Source of the DNA: Methylocapsa sp.
Lineage (GTDB): Bacteria > Pseudomonadota > Alphaproteobacteria > Rhizobiales > Beijerinckiaceae
DNA: 15,311 nt
Assembly: GCA_017353815.1 (NCBI GenBank)
Contig: JAFMSB010000012.1
Span: forward strand, 1-15,311
Direction of reading: 5' to 3'
The notes beneath the pieces are model-generated. The model was not told the origin of the DNA, did no database searches, and saw only the letters and a program-made list of their open reading frames with translations. Both the position numbers and the translations under genes were made by a program. Shown in pieces: positions 7,577 through 15,063 of the stretch; positions within the stretch are counted from its first letter, which is position 1; the number at the start of each line of letters is the position of its first letter.

Positions 7577-7637
7577 CCGCTAACATACGAGTTTAATTGA
7601 GGCGAGCGCAGCGCCGTTTCACAGATCGGACAGGGCA

Positions 7638-8561
7638 ATGGTTGCGAATGGCATTCCCTACTTTCACAACAATCCAGGCATTGGCCGAGTGCGCGTTCGT
7701 GCCAAAAAGTTTATGTGCGCGGGAGATCTGCCGCCTTTCGACCATCCGCATATATTTATCGATATGGGCGACGACGACGAGATCGTATGTCCTTATTGCG
7801 GCACCCTTTTTGCCTTCGACCCCAATTTAGGAGCTATGTGCGAGCCTCCCGAATGCGAATTTCGCCCGGAATCCGTGCCCGAGCCTCTCCCTTCGCCCAG
7901 CGATATCAGTAGTGTGACTGCCGCTCCACATCCGGAATCGGCCTCCCCTCTAAACCCGCAGGCGGACGGGGCCATGCCGGCCCCCCCACAGCCGGAATTG
8001 GCCTCCCGTCCAACACCAAAGGTAGCTGCCGCCACGCCTATGAAAATTGAGATAACGAGTGATGGCGTCGCTGCCTCGTTCGAAACGGAAGACGAACTGC
8101 GGAGAGCGATGGCGGAGCTCGAGGCTGCTAATATCGATTCCGTGCGGACATATACGCCCAAAGCAGTCGAGGGCGCGCCGGAAAAATCTTGGGTTCCCAC
8201 TGCAATGCTTGCCGCCGGGCTCATCGGTGTCTGCGGCATGTTTGCGATGGAAGCGTTAGCCAATACTATCGCCTATCCTTGGGACATCGGCGGCCGGCCA
8301 AAATTATCGTGGCCGTCCTTTGTTCCGATCGCGTTTGAAGTCAGCGTGCTATGCGCGATGCTGGGGGGGTTTTTTGCTTATCTCTTCGCGGCCCGGATAC
8401 CCAAGCTCTACGATCCGGTCGACGAATTCGAATTGATGCGCGACGCAATGCGCAACCGGTGGGTTGTCGCGATCCGCACCGGCGATGCGCGGATGCGCGA
8501 GCGTGCCCGCGAGGTTTTGGACCGCCTCCAGCTCAAGCGGGATGCGGAGTTGACCGCATGA
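7638..8561 (+). CDS. actD: Fusion of a zf-CHCC zinc-finger domain to Alternative Complex III subunit ActD (DUF3341)
   Basis: The 307-residue protein has two parts. Residues 1-75 form a complete zf-CHCC domain: C27, H36/H38 in FDHPHIFIDMGD, and C51-P-Y-C54. This domain is related to the C-terminal zinc domain of mitochondrial NDUFS6 and is usually a free-standing small protein in alphaproteobacteria. Residues 76-135 are a Pro/Ala-rich linker with a 20-residue duplication. Residues 136-307 are ActD. They comprise a soluble stretch with FETEDELRRAMAELEAANID and YTPKAVEG, two membrane helices (about 187-207 and 228-250), and the tail RIPKLYDPVDEF plus an amphipathic helix. ActD normally is about 170-200 residues and lacks the zinc domain. 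By positive-inside reasoning both ends face the cytoplasm. The stop overlaps actE by four bases. No stop or frameshift separates the two halves. Confidence 0.9.
   Translation: MVANGIPYFHNNPGIGRVRVRAKKFMCAGDLPPFDHPHIFIDMGDDDEIVCPYCGTLFAFDPNLGAMCEPPECEFRPESVPEPLPSPSDISSVTAAPHPESASPLNPQADGAMPAPPQPELASRPTPKVAAATPMKIEITSDGVAASFETEDELRRAMAELEAANIDSVRTYTPKAVEGAPEKSWVPTAMLAAGLIGVCGMFAMEALANTIAYPWDIGGRPKLSWPSFVPIAFEVSVLCAMLGGFFAYLFAARIPKLYDPVDEFELMRDAMRNRWVVAIRTGDARMRERAREVLDRLQLKRDAELTA
7921..8040 (+). repeat. 60-nt tandem duplication in the zinc finger-ActD linker
   Basis: Bases 7921-7980 and 7981-8040 are two adjacent units. Over the first 30 bases, 25 are identical; the shared core is CCGGAAT(C/T)GGCCTCCC. 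The encoded linker repeats as APHPESAS (residues 96-103) and APPQPELAS (115-123) with a spacing of exactly 20 residues. The second half of each unit has diverged. Confidence 0.7.
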
Positions 8562-9046
8562 AACGGACCCTGTTGCTTTTCGTAGGCGCAATGGCGCTTG
8601 GAGGCTGTGATGACATGGCTCTGCAGCCGAAGCAAAAGGCCTATTTCCCGCTCGCCGGCCCTGCCGAGGTGCCATCGGGAACGGCGGAATTCCGCGAAAT
8701 GCCGGTCGAAGTTCCGCCGGTTACTATGGCGCTGCTCGAACGCGGGCAGGAGCGGTTTCGGATCTACTGCACGCCGTGTCACTCCGAACTCGGAGATGGC
8801 CGCGGCATGGTCGTGCAGCGCGGTTTTCCGCCGCCGCCTTCCTATCACATCGAGCGCCTGCGCGAGGCGCCTGTGCAGCATTTTTACGACGTGATCACCA
8901 ACGGCCATGGCATTATGTATTCTTATGCAAACCGTGTGCAGCCGCGCGACCGCTGGGCGATTGCCGCCTATATCCGCGCTCTCCAACGCAGCCAGAATGG
9001 GAAAGTGGCCGATCTTACCCCCACCGAACGGGGGGCGCTCCAATGA
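8558..9046 (+). CDS. actE: Alternative Complex III subunit ActE, lipoprotein monoheme cytochrome c
   Basis: The 162-residue protein starts with a lipoprotein signal whose lipobox LGGC places the lipidated Cys at residue 17. A single heme c site, CTPCH, lies at 71-75, followed by GDGRGM and a putative axial Met at 120 in the segment GHGIMYSYANRV. This layout matches ActE, the periplasmic monoheme subunit that can hand electrons to the terminal oxidase. The ATG at 8558 overlaps the actD stop by four bases and is chosen over the longer in-frame opening at 8351, which lies inside actD and has no signal peptide. The stop overlaps actF as ATGA. Confidence 0.92.
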   Translation: MKRTLLLFVGAMALGGCDDMALQPKQKAYFPLAGPAEVPSGTAEFREMPVEVPPVTMALLERGQERFRIYCTPCHSELGDGRGMVVQRGFPPPPSYHIERLREAPVQHFYDVITNGHGIMYSYANRVQPRDRWAIAAYIRALQRSQNGKVADLTPTERGALQ

Positions 9047-10113
9047 CCGCCCGCCCCTGGGCGGAACTCCTCGCCTGGCTTGCCGCCGCGGCTGGACTCG
9101 TCGGCACGGGCATCTTAGCGTATTTTGTGCCGTCAGCCTTTCCGCACGCTTGGCTTGCTGCTTACACCACCTGGGCGGGCTGGCCGCTTGGCTGCATCGG
9201 CCTCCTTTTGATCCATGCGCTGACCGGCGGCGATTGGGGCTATGCTACTCGTATCCAGTTGCTTGCCGGGGCGTCCACGCTGGCCCTCTTGCCGCTCGGC
9301 ATCATTCCCCTCATCTTCGTCGCGCGCGATCTTTATCCTTGGCTGCGGCCCGACATCGCGGCTCATCTGAACAACACGTTTTATTTGAATCTGCCGGCCT
9401 TCACCGGACGGCTCATCGGCTATTTCGTCATCTGGTTCGCGCTGGCCTTCGCCATCCTCATAAGCCTGCGCCGCGGCGGGCCTTCCACAAAGCTTGCATG
9501 GGTGGCACCGATTGGCCTCATTCTGCTCGCGGTTACCATCACCTATGCGGCGATCGACTCCACGATGTCGATGGAACCGCATTTTGTCTCGAGCGACTAT
9601 GGCCTAATCACTATCGTGGGAATGGGACTTTTCGCGCTCTCAATATCTGCCTTTGCCGCAGCCATCGCCCAGCCCCCGGCAAGCAAAACGCTACGCAATA
9701 TCGGCAGGCTGCTGCTCGCACTCGCTATCTTTTGGGCCTATCTCGATTTCGTTCAGCTGCTGATCATCTGGCAGTCGGACCTGCCGAATGAGGCGACCTG
9801 GTACATCCTGCGCTCCACGGGCGGCTGGGGCATTGTGGCAGCTGGCATAGCGGCCGGGCATTTCTTCCTCCCCTTTTTCATATTGCTATCGCCAAAAGTC
9901 CAACAAACGAGACTGGGTATCGCCTGCGCATCCGCCTTCCTTATACTCAGTGGAGTTGTCCGGGGCTGGTGGATTATCATTCCCGAATCGGGGCGAGGCA
10001 TTGGAGCGAGCGAGGTTTTGGCAATGGTAGGCGCCGCCGGGATTGCCGCAGCCTTGGCTTTTCACGCCGCGCGCATTTTGCGGGCTGCGGCGCAGGTGGA
10101 CCAATATGTCTGA
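9043..10113 (+). CDS. actF: Alternative Complex III subunit ActF, NrfD-like ten-helix membrane protein
   Basis: The 356-residue protein has about ten hydrophobic helices and few soluble loops. It is the second NrfD/PsrC-like membrane subunit of ACIII, homologous to ActC but without an associated Fe-S protein of its own. The segment TYAAIDSTMSMEPHFVSSDYG and the later YLDFVQLLIIW with DLPNEATWYILRS are characteristic of ActF. The start at 9043 overlaps the actE stop by four bases; the longer in-frame ORF from 8776 runs through actE and is not used. It is slightly shorter than the roughly 400 residues common in the family. The next gene overlaps its last eight bases. Confidence 0.92.
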   Translation: MTARPWAELLAWLAAAAGLVGTGILAYFVPSAFPHAWLAAYTTWAGWPLGCIGLLLIHALTGGDWGYATRIQLLAGASTLALLPLGIIPLIFVARDLYPWLRPDIAAHLNNTFYLNLPAFTGRLIGYFVIWFALAFAILISLRRGGPSTKLAWVAPIGLILLAVTITYAAIDSTMSMEPHFVSSDYGLITIVGMGLFALSISAFAAAIAQPPASKTLRNIGRLLLALAIFWAYLDFVQLLIIWQSDLPNEATWYILRSTGGWGIVAAGIAAGHFFLPFFILLSPKVQQTRLGIACASAFLILSGVVRGWWIIIPESGRGIGASEVLAMVGAAGIAAALAFHAARILRAAAQVDQYV

Positions 10114-10714
10114 GAAAACCCTTGAGCCCGCGCGGCACGAGCAAAGCGATGTCGGCGAATGGTTCATTTGGATCGGCGCCGCGGGGCTGATCGCCACTGT
10201 CGTATTTTTCGGCTTGGTCGCGTATTTGCTTTATCCCCGCTCGATGAGCGACTGGAAATTGCGTAAGCCCTTGCCGAATTATCCCGCGCCCCGTCAGCAG
10301 ACCGATGCCCGCGCTGAAATGCAGAGGTTCTATGCCGAAGAAATGCAGCGCCTGAACAGCGCGGGATGGATAGATAAAGCGAAAGGGACGGTCCATATCC
10401 CGATTGAGGAGGCGATGCGCATTATCGCGCGAGAAAAGATCCCCGGCTGGCCAGCGCCGCCCGAAAAACCACCTGCCCTGCAGGCAAAGAATGCTCCCCC
10501 TCCGCCCGAGGAGAAACCTCATGAAGCCGCTCCGCCCCCTGCTGCTCCTCCTGCCGCAGCTGCTGCTGGCGCCCCTGCCGCTTTGCGCGTCTGCGGACCA
10601 GGCGAAACAGGGAATTGCCTACGAGCAGAAGCTCGGAAACCTGCTCCCAAAGCACCTCGCGCTGCAAGAAAGCACCGGCCGCACCGTCCGGCTCGAAGAC
10701 CTTTTAGGGGGTAA
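10106..10714 (+). CDS. Small single-helix membrane protein at the actG position, C-terminus extended into the SCO gene
   Basis: The 202-residue product has one membrane helix (about 19-43), then DWKLRKPLPNYPAPRQQTDARAEM in two parts and the segment RLNSAGWIDKAKGTVHIPIEEAMR (84-105). A small one-helix protein of this kind recurs between actF and the SCO or oxidase genes in ACIII loci. Its role is probably structural, at the ACIII-oxidase interface or in assembly, and I assign no mechanism. From about residue 114 the sequence becomes Pro/Ala-rich, then basic. Residues 139-202 are encoded by bases that also encode the first 64 residues of the SCO protein in another frame. The conserved part ends well before that, so the tail looks like stop-codon loss followed by read-on to the next TAA. 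The start overlaps actF by eight bases. Confidence 0.75.
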   Translation: MSEKTLEPARHEQSDVGEWFIWIGAAGLIATVVFFGLVAYLLYPRSMSDWKLRKPLPNYPAPRQQTDARAEMQRFYAEEMQRLNSAGWIDKAKGTVHIPIEEAMRIIAREKIPGWPAPPEKPPALQAKNAPPPPEEKPHEAAPPPAAPPAAAAAGAPAALRVCGPGETGNCLRAEARKPAPKAPRAARKHRPHRPARRPFRG

Positions 10715-11312
10715 GCCTCTCATTCTCGTGCCGGGCTATTTCCGCTGCCCAAATTTATGCGGGATCGTGCGGGCGAGCCTTCTCAATGCGCTCAATACCG
10801 CGGGCTTCCGGCCCGGCCGGGATTATTTTCTTGCCGCCATGAGCATCGACCCGTCCGAGACGAGCGCCGATGCCTCTGCCGCGAAAGAAAAAGATATGGA
10901 GAGCCACCCTGAGCCGGGCTCGCAGGAGAGTTGGCATTACCTTACGGGGCGAGCGGATACCATAGACGCGCTTTGCAATGCGGTCGGCTTCCGCTCGAGC
11001 CTCGCCCCGAAGGGCAAGACATTCATCCATCCAACGGGCGCCATCTTTGTGGCTGCGAACGGGAGAATATCGAGCTATGTGCTCGGCGCAGGATTCGCTC
11101 TCGAAGATGTGCGGCGCGCGCTGGCCAGCGCGGCCTCCTCATCCATCGCGCCCGCTCCATCGCCCGTCCTTTTGCTGTGTTTCGATTACGACGCGGCAAC
11201 CGGGCGCTACACGCCTGCCATCATGAAACTCTTGCGGCTCGCCGCAGCACTCACGGTCGCGGCGGTTGCGCTCCTTATCCTGCGCGCCCGCATGGCGGAG
11301 AAGCAGGCATGA
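10521..11312 (+). CDS. SCO1/SenC-type copper chaperone with C-terminal membrane anchor
   Basis: The 263-residue protein has a Leu-rich signal peptide (residues 1-24, cleavage near CASA-DQ), a thioredoxin-like domain with the copper site C76-P-N-L-C80 and H170, and a C-terminal membrane helix (about 236-255). SCO proteins deliver copper to the CuA site of oxidase subunit II, encoded directly downstream. The version with a C-terminal anchor after CFDYDAATGRYTPAIMKLLRL is the type I associate with ACIII/caa3 clusters. The ATG at 10521 is supported by GAGGAG at 10508-10513. The in-frame extension to 10404 would destroy the signal peptide. The first 191 bases are overlapped by the upstream small gene. 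The stop overlaps coxB by four bases. Confidence 0.9.
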   Translation: MKPLRPLLLLLPQLLLAPLPLCASADQAKQGIAYEQKLGNLLPKHLALQESTGRTVRLEDLLGGKPLILVPGYFRCPNLCGIVRASLLNALNTAGFRPGRDYFLAAMSIDPSETSADASAAKEKDMESHPEPGSQESWHYLTGRADTIDALCNAVGFRSSLAPKGKTFIHPTGAIFVAANGRISSYVLGAGFALEDVRRALASAASSSIAPAPSPVLLLCFDYDAATGRYTPAIMKLLRLAAALTVAAVALLILRARMAEKQA

Positions 11313-12262
11313 AATTCTGGCTTGCCCAGGCATCGACCAGCGCTCCCGAGAGCGATTATTTGATGCTGGCCCTGGTTTTGGCGTCCATCGCGATCCTTAT
11401 CCTCGTCTTCGGCCTGATGCTCATCTACGCCTTCAAATACCGCGCGACGAACCGCATGGATCGCGGCCAAATCATGAAAAAAACCTGGCGGCTCGAGATC
11501 GCCTGGACCATCGCCACGATGGCGGTCTTTTTCGGGCTCTTCGTTTGGGGCGCAGATCTTTATGTGCGGCTCTTCCGGCCGCCTGCCGGAGCTCTGCAAA
11601 TCTATGTTGTCGGCAAGCAGTGGATGTGGAAGATCCAGCATGAGGGCGGGCAGCGCGAGATCAATTCGCTCCATGTCCCCGTCGGACGCAAGATCCAGCT
11701 CCTCTTGACCTCGGAAGATGTGATCCACGATTTTGCGGTGCCTGCCTTCCGGATCAAGCACGATGTCCTGCCGGGGCGCTACGAGAGCTTGTGGTTCGAA
11801 GCCACCATGCCCGGCACCTATCATTTGTTTTGCAACCAGCTCTGCGGGACCGGGCACAGCCGGATGGTTGGCGAAGTCGTCGTGATGTCTGGGGCCGATT
11901 ACGAAAATTGGTTGGCGGCAAACGGCGCCGCTGGGACCTTGGCGGAGCAAGGCAAGATCCTTTTTATGCGCAACGGTTGCAGCGGCTGCCACGGCAGCAA
12001 TGGCGCGGGCGGAAACCAGTCGAATAGCACGGTGCCGGCCCCGCCCCTTGCGGGGCTCTATGGCAGCCCCGTCACGCTTGTCGATGGCCAGGTTGTCATC
12101 GCCGACGATGGCTACATCCATGACTGCATTCTTACTCCCGAAAAGCGCCGGGTCGCGAGCTATCCGCCGATTATGCCTTCGTTCTCGGGAATCTTGAGCG
12201 AGGACGATGTCTTGAAGCTCGTTGCCTATATCAAATCTCTCGCACCGGAGAAGCAGCTATGA
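11309..12262 (+). CDS. coxB: Cytochrome c oxidase subunit II with fused cytochrome c domain (caa3 type)
   Basis: The 317-residue protein has two N-terminal membrane helices (about 18-43 and 64-86), a cupredoxin domain with CuA, and a C-terminal cytochrome c domain. CuA ligands are H140, C175, C179, H183 and M186 in [12 protein letters not shown]. The usual Glu between the cysteines is Gln177, whose backbone carbonyl would still bind copper. The aromatic WMW segment next to CuA is present. The heme motif is CSGCH (224-228), and the axial Met lies in IMPSFSG near residue 289. The fusion removes the need for a separate soluble cytochrome c, so ACIII can pass electrons directly. There is no obvious cleavable signal; the first helix probably serves for insertion. 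ATGA overlaps join it to the SCO gene and to coxA. Confidence 0.94.
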   Translation: MKFWLAQASTSAPESDYLMLALVLASIAILILVFGLMLIYAFKYRATNRMDRGQIMKKTWRLEIAWTIATMAVFFGLFVWGADLYVRLFRPPAGALQIYVVGKQWMWKIQHEGGQREINSLHVPVGRKIQLLLTSEDVIHDFAVPAFRIKHDVLPGRYESLWFEATMPGTYHLFCNQLCGTGHSRMVGEVVVMSGADYENWLAANGAAGTLAEQGKILFMRNGCSGCHGSNGAGGNQSNSTVPAPPLAGLYGSPVTLVDGQVVIADDGYIHDCILTPEKRRVASYPPIMPSFSGILSEDDVLKLVAYIKSLAPEKQL

Positions 12263-13890
12263 GCGTTGCCGAAATCGAAGCACCGGCGACCGCAGAATCC
12301 TACCTCGAAGACGGTTATACACTCCGTAGCTGGCTGCTCACGACGGACCACAAGCGAATCGCAATTTTGTATATGCTCACGATCACGATTTTCTTTTTTA
12401 TTGGCGGCATAGCGATCTCGTTCGTGCGCTATAATCTGCTCGAGCCGCAAGGGATGATCCGGTCGGCGGAGACGTACAACCGGTTGTTTTCCATGCATGG
12501 CGTGGTAATGGTCTGGTTCTTCCTCGTCCCCGCAGTCCCCGTCACATTGGGAAATTTCCTTCTTCCTTTGATGATTGGCGCCCGCGATCTCGCTTTTCCG
12601 CGGATTAACCTTCTCAGCTGGTATCTATTCGTGATTGCGGGATGCGTGCTCCTCGTCGCGCTATATGCGGGCGGGGTCGATACCGGCTGGACCTTTTACA
12701 CCCCCCTGTCCTCCCTTTATAGCAAAGGGCATGTCGCCCTTGCAGCCGTTGCGGTCATTATCACGGGCTTCTCTTCGATCGCGACCGGCCTCAACTTTAT
12801 CGTCAGTATCCATCGCCTGCGCGCGCCGGGGATGACCTGGTACAAAATGCCGGTCTTCCTTTGGTCGCTTTACTCCACAAGCGTCATTATGGTGCTTGCC
12901 ACGCCGGTTCTGGCGATGACGCTTCTCCTCCTCACTTTCGAGCGGATCTTTCATGTTGGCATGTTCGATCCAACGATCGGCGGCGACCCGCTCCTCTTCC
13001 AGCATCTCTTCTGGTTCTATTCCCATCCGGCCGTCTATATCATGATCCTCCCCGGCATGGGCGTCGTGAGCGAGATCATCCCAGCCTTCTCGTCGAAACA
13101 GCTGTTCGGCTACAAATTCGTCGCCTGGTGCTCCGTTGCGATTGCCGTCATCAGCTTTCTCGTTTGGGGCCACCACATGTTTGTGACGGGCCAATCGGTT
13201 TATTCGGCGCTTGTTTTCTCGATTTTAAGCTTCGCGGTCGCGGTGCCATCCGCGATCAAAATTTTCAACTGGCTTGGGACGATGCACAAAGGCTATATCC
13301 GTTTCGATTCTCCGATGCTCTATGCGCTGGGCTTCATCGGACTCTTCACGATGGGGGGCCTCACCGGTCTTTATGTCGCCACGCTTGCCGCCGACGTTCA
13401 CTTGCACGACACTTATTTCGTCGTCGCGCATTTCCATTATGTGATGGTCGGCGGAATGGTTTCCGCCTATTTTGCCGGCTTGCACTTTTGGTGGCCAAAA
13501 ATCACCGGGCGGATGTATCCGGAAATGTGGGGCCGTGCGGCGGCGCTTATCATCTTCGTTGGATTCAACCTTACATTTTTCCCGCAATACATCGTCGGCT
13601 ATCTCGGCATGCCGAGGCGCTATCACACCTATCCGCCAGAGTTCCAGGTTTGGAACGTCCTCTCCTCGGCGGGGGCGGCGGTTCTTGCCGTCGGCTATCT
13701 CTTGCCGCTGCTCTACCTCACTTGGTCGCTGCTCAAGGGGAAGCAGGCGAGCACGAATCCCTGGCACGCCACCGGCCTCGAGTGGCAAACCCCCTCCCCG
13801 CCGCCGACCGAAAATTTTGAGACGACTCCAACTGTCACTGAGCCGCCCTACAATTACCTCCCGGCCGAGGCTCTAGACCGCCATGCATGA
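12259..13890 (+). CDS. coxA: Cytochrome c oxidase subunit I, A2-type heme-copper oxidase (YSHP motif)
   Basis: The 543-residue protein has about twelve membrane helices and all catalytic metal ligands: H80 and H393 for the low-spin heme, H391 for heme a3, and H256, H305 and H306 for CuB. Y260 in HPAVY is the Tyr expected to crosslink to H256. The motif before H256 is Y254-S255-H256-P257, and the helix VI Glu of A1 oxidases is absent. That places the enzyme in the A2 subfamily, as in Rhodothermus marinus caa3, where Tyr-Ser substitutes in the D-channel. A Lys in [10 protein letters not shown] supports the K-channel, and an Asp in [10 protein letters not shown] the D-channel entrance. It reduces oxygen to water and pumps protons. 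Overlaps with coxB (4 nt) and coxC (8 nt) indicate coupled translation. Confidence 0.96.
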   Translation: MSVAEIEAPATAESYLEDGYTLRSWLLTTDHKRIAILYMLTITIFFFIGGIAISFVRYNLLEPQGMIRSAETYNRLFSMHGVVMVWFFLVPAVPVTLGNFLLPLMIGARDLAFPRINLLSWYLFVIAGCVLLVALYAGGVDTGWTFYTPLSSLYSKGHVALAAVAVIITGFSSIATGLNFIVSIHRLRAPGMTWYKMPVFLWSLYSTSVIMVLATPVLAMTLLLLTFERIFHVGMFDPTIGGDPLLFQHLFWFYSHPAVYIMILPGMGVVSEIIPAFSSKQLFGYKFVAWCSVAIAVISFLVWGHHMFVTGQSVYSALVFSILSFAVAVPSAIKIFNWLGTMHKGYIRFDSPMLYALGFIGLFTMGGLTGLYVATLAADVHLHDTYFVVAHFHYVMVGGMVSAYFAGLHFWWPKITGRMYPEMWGRAAALIIFVGFNLTFFPQYIVGYLGMPRRYHTYPPEFQVWNVLSSAGAAVLAVGYLLPLLYLTWSLLKGKQASTNPWHATGLEWQTPSPPPTENFETTPTVTEPPYNYLPAEALDRHA

Positions 13891-14533
13891 TGAAGCGGTC
13901 GCGCATGAGTTTCAATACGCGAGCGCCTCGCATCAGGCAGATACCGCCGTTGCGGGCATGTGGCTCTTCCTTGCCACGGAGGTGGTCTTTTTCGGCGCGC
14001 TCTTCTTATCGTGGATTTTCGCAAGGCATTTCAATCAGGCCGGTTTCGACGCGGGAGCGGAGCGAAGCGAGCTCGAAATCGGCACAATCAATACGGTGAT
14101 TCTCATCACCGGAAGCCTCGTCTATAGCCTCGGCGTCGTTCTCATCGAAAAAGGCAAGACGCGCGCTTTCATTATGTGCGCCGCAGCGGCTTGGCTCCTT
14201 GGGCTCGCTTTCATGATATTGAAATTTGCCATCGAATGGCGGCACGATCTTGATCGTCACATGTTCCCTGGCGCAGACTTCGGCATTACTGGAGATTTGG
14301 CTGGTGGTGCAAAGCTCTTCTGGTCCTTCTATTTTTTCGGAACTTTCGTCCATGGCGTACATCTGGCGGTTGGCCTGGGCCTCGTTGCCTGGGTCATACT
14401 GCGGGTTTGGCAAGGCGCGTTTTCCGCCGCTTATCTAGCCCCCGTCCTGGTCGTCGGCCTCTACTGGACCTTCGTCGATATCGTCTGGCTCATTCTCTAC
14501 CCGCTGATTTATCTGATTGGGAGGGCAACATGA
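13883..14533 (+). CDS. coxC: Cytochrome c oxidase subunit III (short five-helix form)
   Basis: The 216-residue protein has about five membrane helices and begins in the short form found in caa3 and quinol oxidases. The conserved helix [19 protein letters not shown] carries the subunit III Glu; [16 protein letters not shown] and [14 protein letters not shown] follow. In the last helix, the usual Tyr-Trp-His-Phe-Val-Asp reads Tyr-Trp-Thr-Phe-Val-Asp, so the His is replaced by Thr. Subunit III stabilises subunit I and the proton entry of the D-channel. The start overlaps coxA by eight bases, and the stop overlaps the next gene. Confidence 0.93.
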   Translation: MHDEAVAHEFQYASASHQADTAVAGMWLFLATEVVFFGALFLSWIFARHFNQAGFDAGAERSELEIGTINTVILITGSLVYSLGVVLIEKGKTRAFIMCAAAAWLLGLAFMILKFAIEWRHDLDRHMFPGADFGITGDLAGGAKLFWSFYFFGTFVHGVHLAVGLGLVAWVILRVWQGAFSAAYLAPVLVVGLYWTFVDIVWLILYPLIYLIGRAT

Positions 14534-14910
14534 TGAGGCTGCTGCGTGGGGCGTTTTCGGGCTCGCTCGGGACCCTTGCCGCCCTCTTCGCCAGGCTGTC
14601 GCCGGGCAAAAAGGAAGGCATTGGCTGGCGCGTGTCCGGCTTGCTCCTAACCTGGGCCGTGATGTTGATCCTGGTTGGAATCCAATATGGCGTGAGCCGG
14701 CTGCATTTTGCCCCAGGCTTGAGGCCGGTGCTTTTGGTTCTATCGGTAATTATGGCGGCCCTCGCCGCTATCGTGTTCATGGAGATTGGGAAAGGGCCGG
14801 GAATCAACCGCCTCTTTGCCGTTGCCAGTTTGCTTTGGCTGCTCATTTTGCTTGGCCTGGGCAGCATGGATCCATTTACGCGCGTCATGTATTACGTCCA
14901 CCCCTCGTGA
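14530..14910 (+). CDS. Probable cytochrome c oxidase subunit IV-like small membrane protein
   Basis: The 126-residue protein has three predicted helices (about 37-52, 67-85 and 93-110). Its size, helix count and position behind coxC fit the prokaryotic subunit IV family, in which helix two ends in a Phe-Met-His-Leu-like segment; here it reads VFMEIGKG. The third helix ends in SMDPFTR, resembling the family ending. The similarity is weak, so a generic last-gene membrane protein of the oxidase cluster is the alternative. The start is ATGATG: GGGAGGG at 14519-14525 lies four bases before the first ATG (14530) and seven before the second (14533), so either may be used. It is the last gene of the operon. 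Confidence 0.65.
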   Translation: MMRLLRGAFSGSLGTLAALFARLSPGKKEGIGWRVSGLLLTWAVMLILVGIQYGVSRLHFAPGLRPVLLVLSVIMAALAAIVFMEIGKGPGINRLFAVASLLWLLILLGLGSMDPFTRVMYYVHPS

Positions 14911-14930
14911 TGTTTGCCGCGCTTGCGTCG

Positions 14931-14950
14931 GATCTGCGAAAGCGCAGGTC
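14931..14950 (+). terminator. Possible weak hairpin terminator after the oxidase operon
   Basis: GATCTGCG and CGCAGGTC form an 8-bp stem (one G-U pair in RNA) with the loop AAAG, 20 bases after the last stop codon. The following bases are C/T-rich (CTGTCTCCGTAGTTCTTGC) but lack a proper T-run, so an intrinsic terminator is possible but not well supported. Confidence 0.3.
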
Positions 14951-15063
14951 CTGTCTCCGTAGTTCTTGCTTGTCGGCCATCGGAACTTGCGCGCTGGCCA
15001 TAAGTTTTACGCGCTGAGTCAGCTTCCGCGGAATTGCCCTAACGGGCGCGGGGAAGAAATGCC

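Noticed and set aside
10404..10520. In-frame extension of the SCO gene upstream of 10521
   Set aside because: It would bury the clear signal peptide at 10521 and ignores the GAGGAG site just before that ATG.
11207..12121. 304-codon ORF on the - strand opposite coxB
   Set aside because: It is a shadow of coxB, whose CuA and heme motifs are intact on the + strand.
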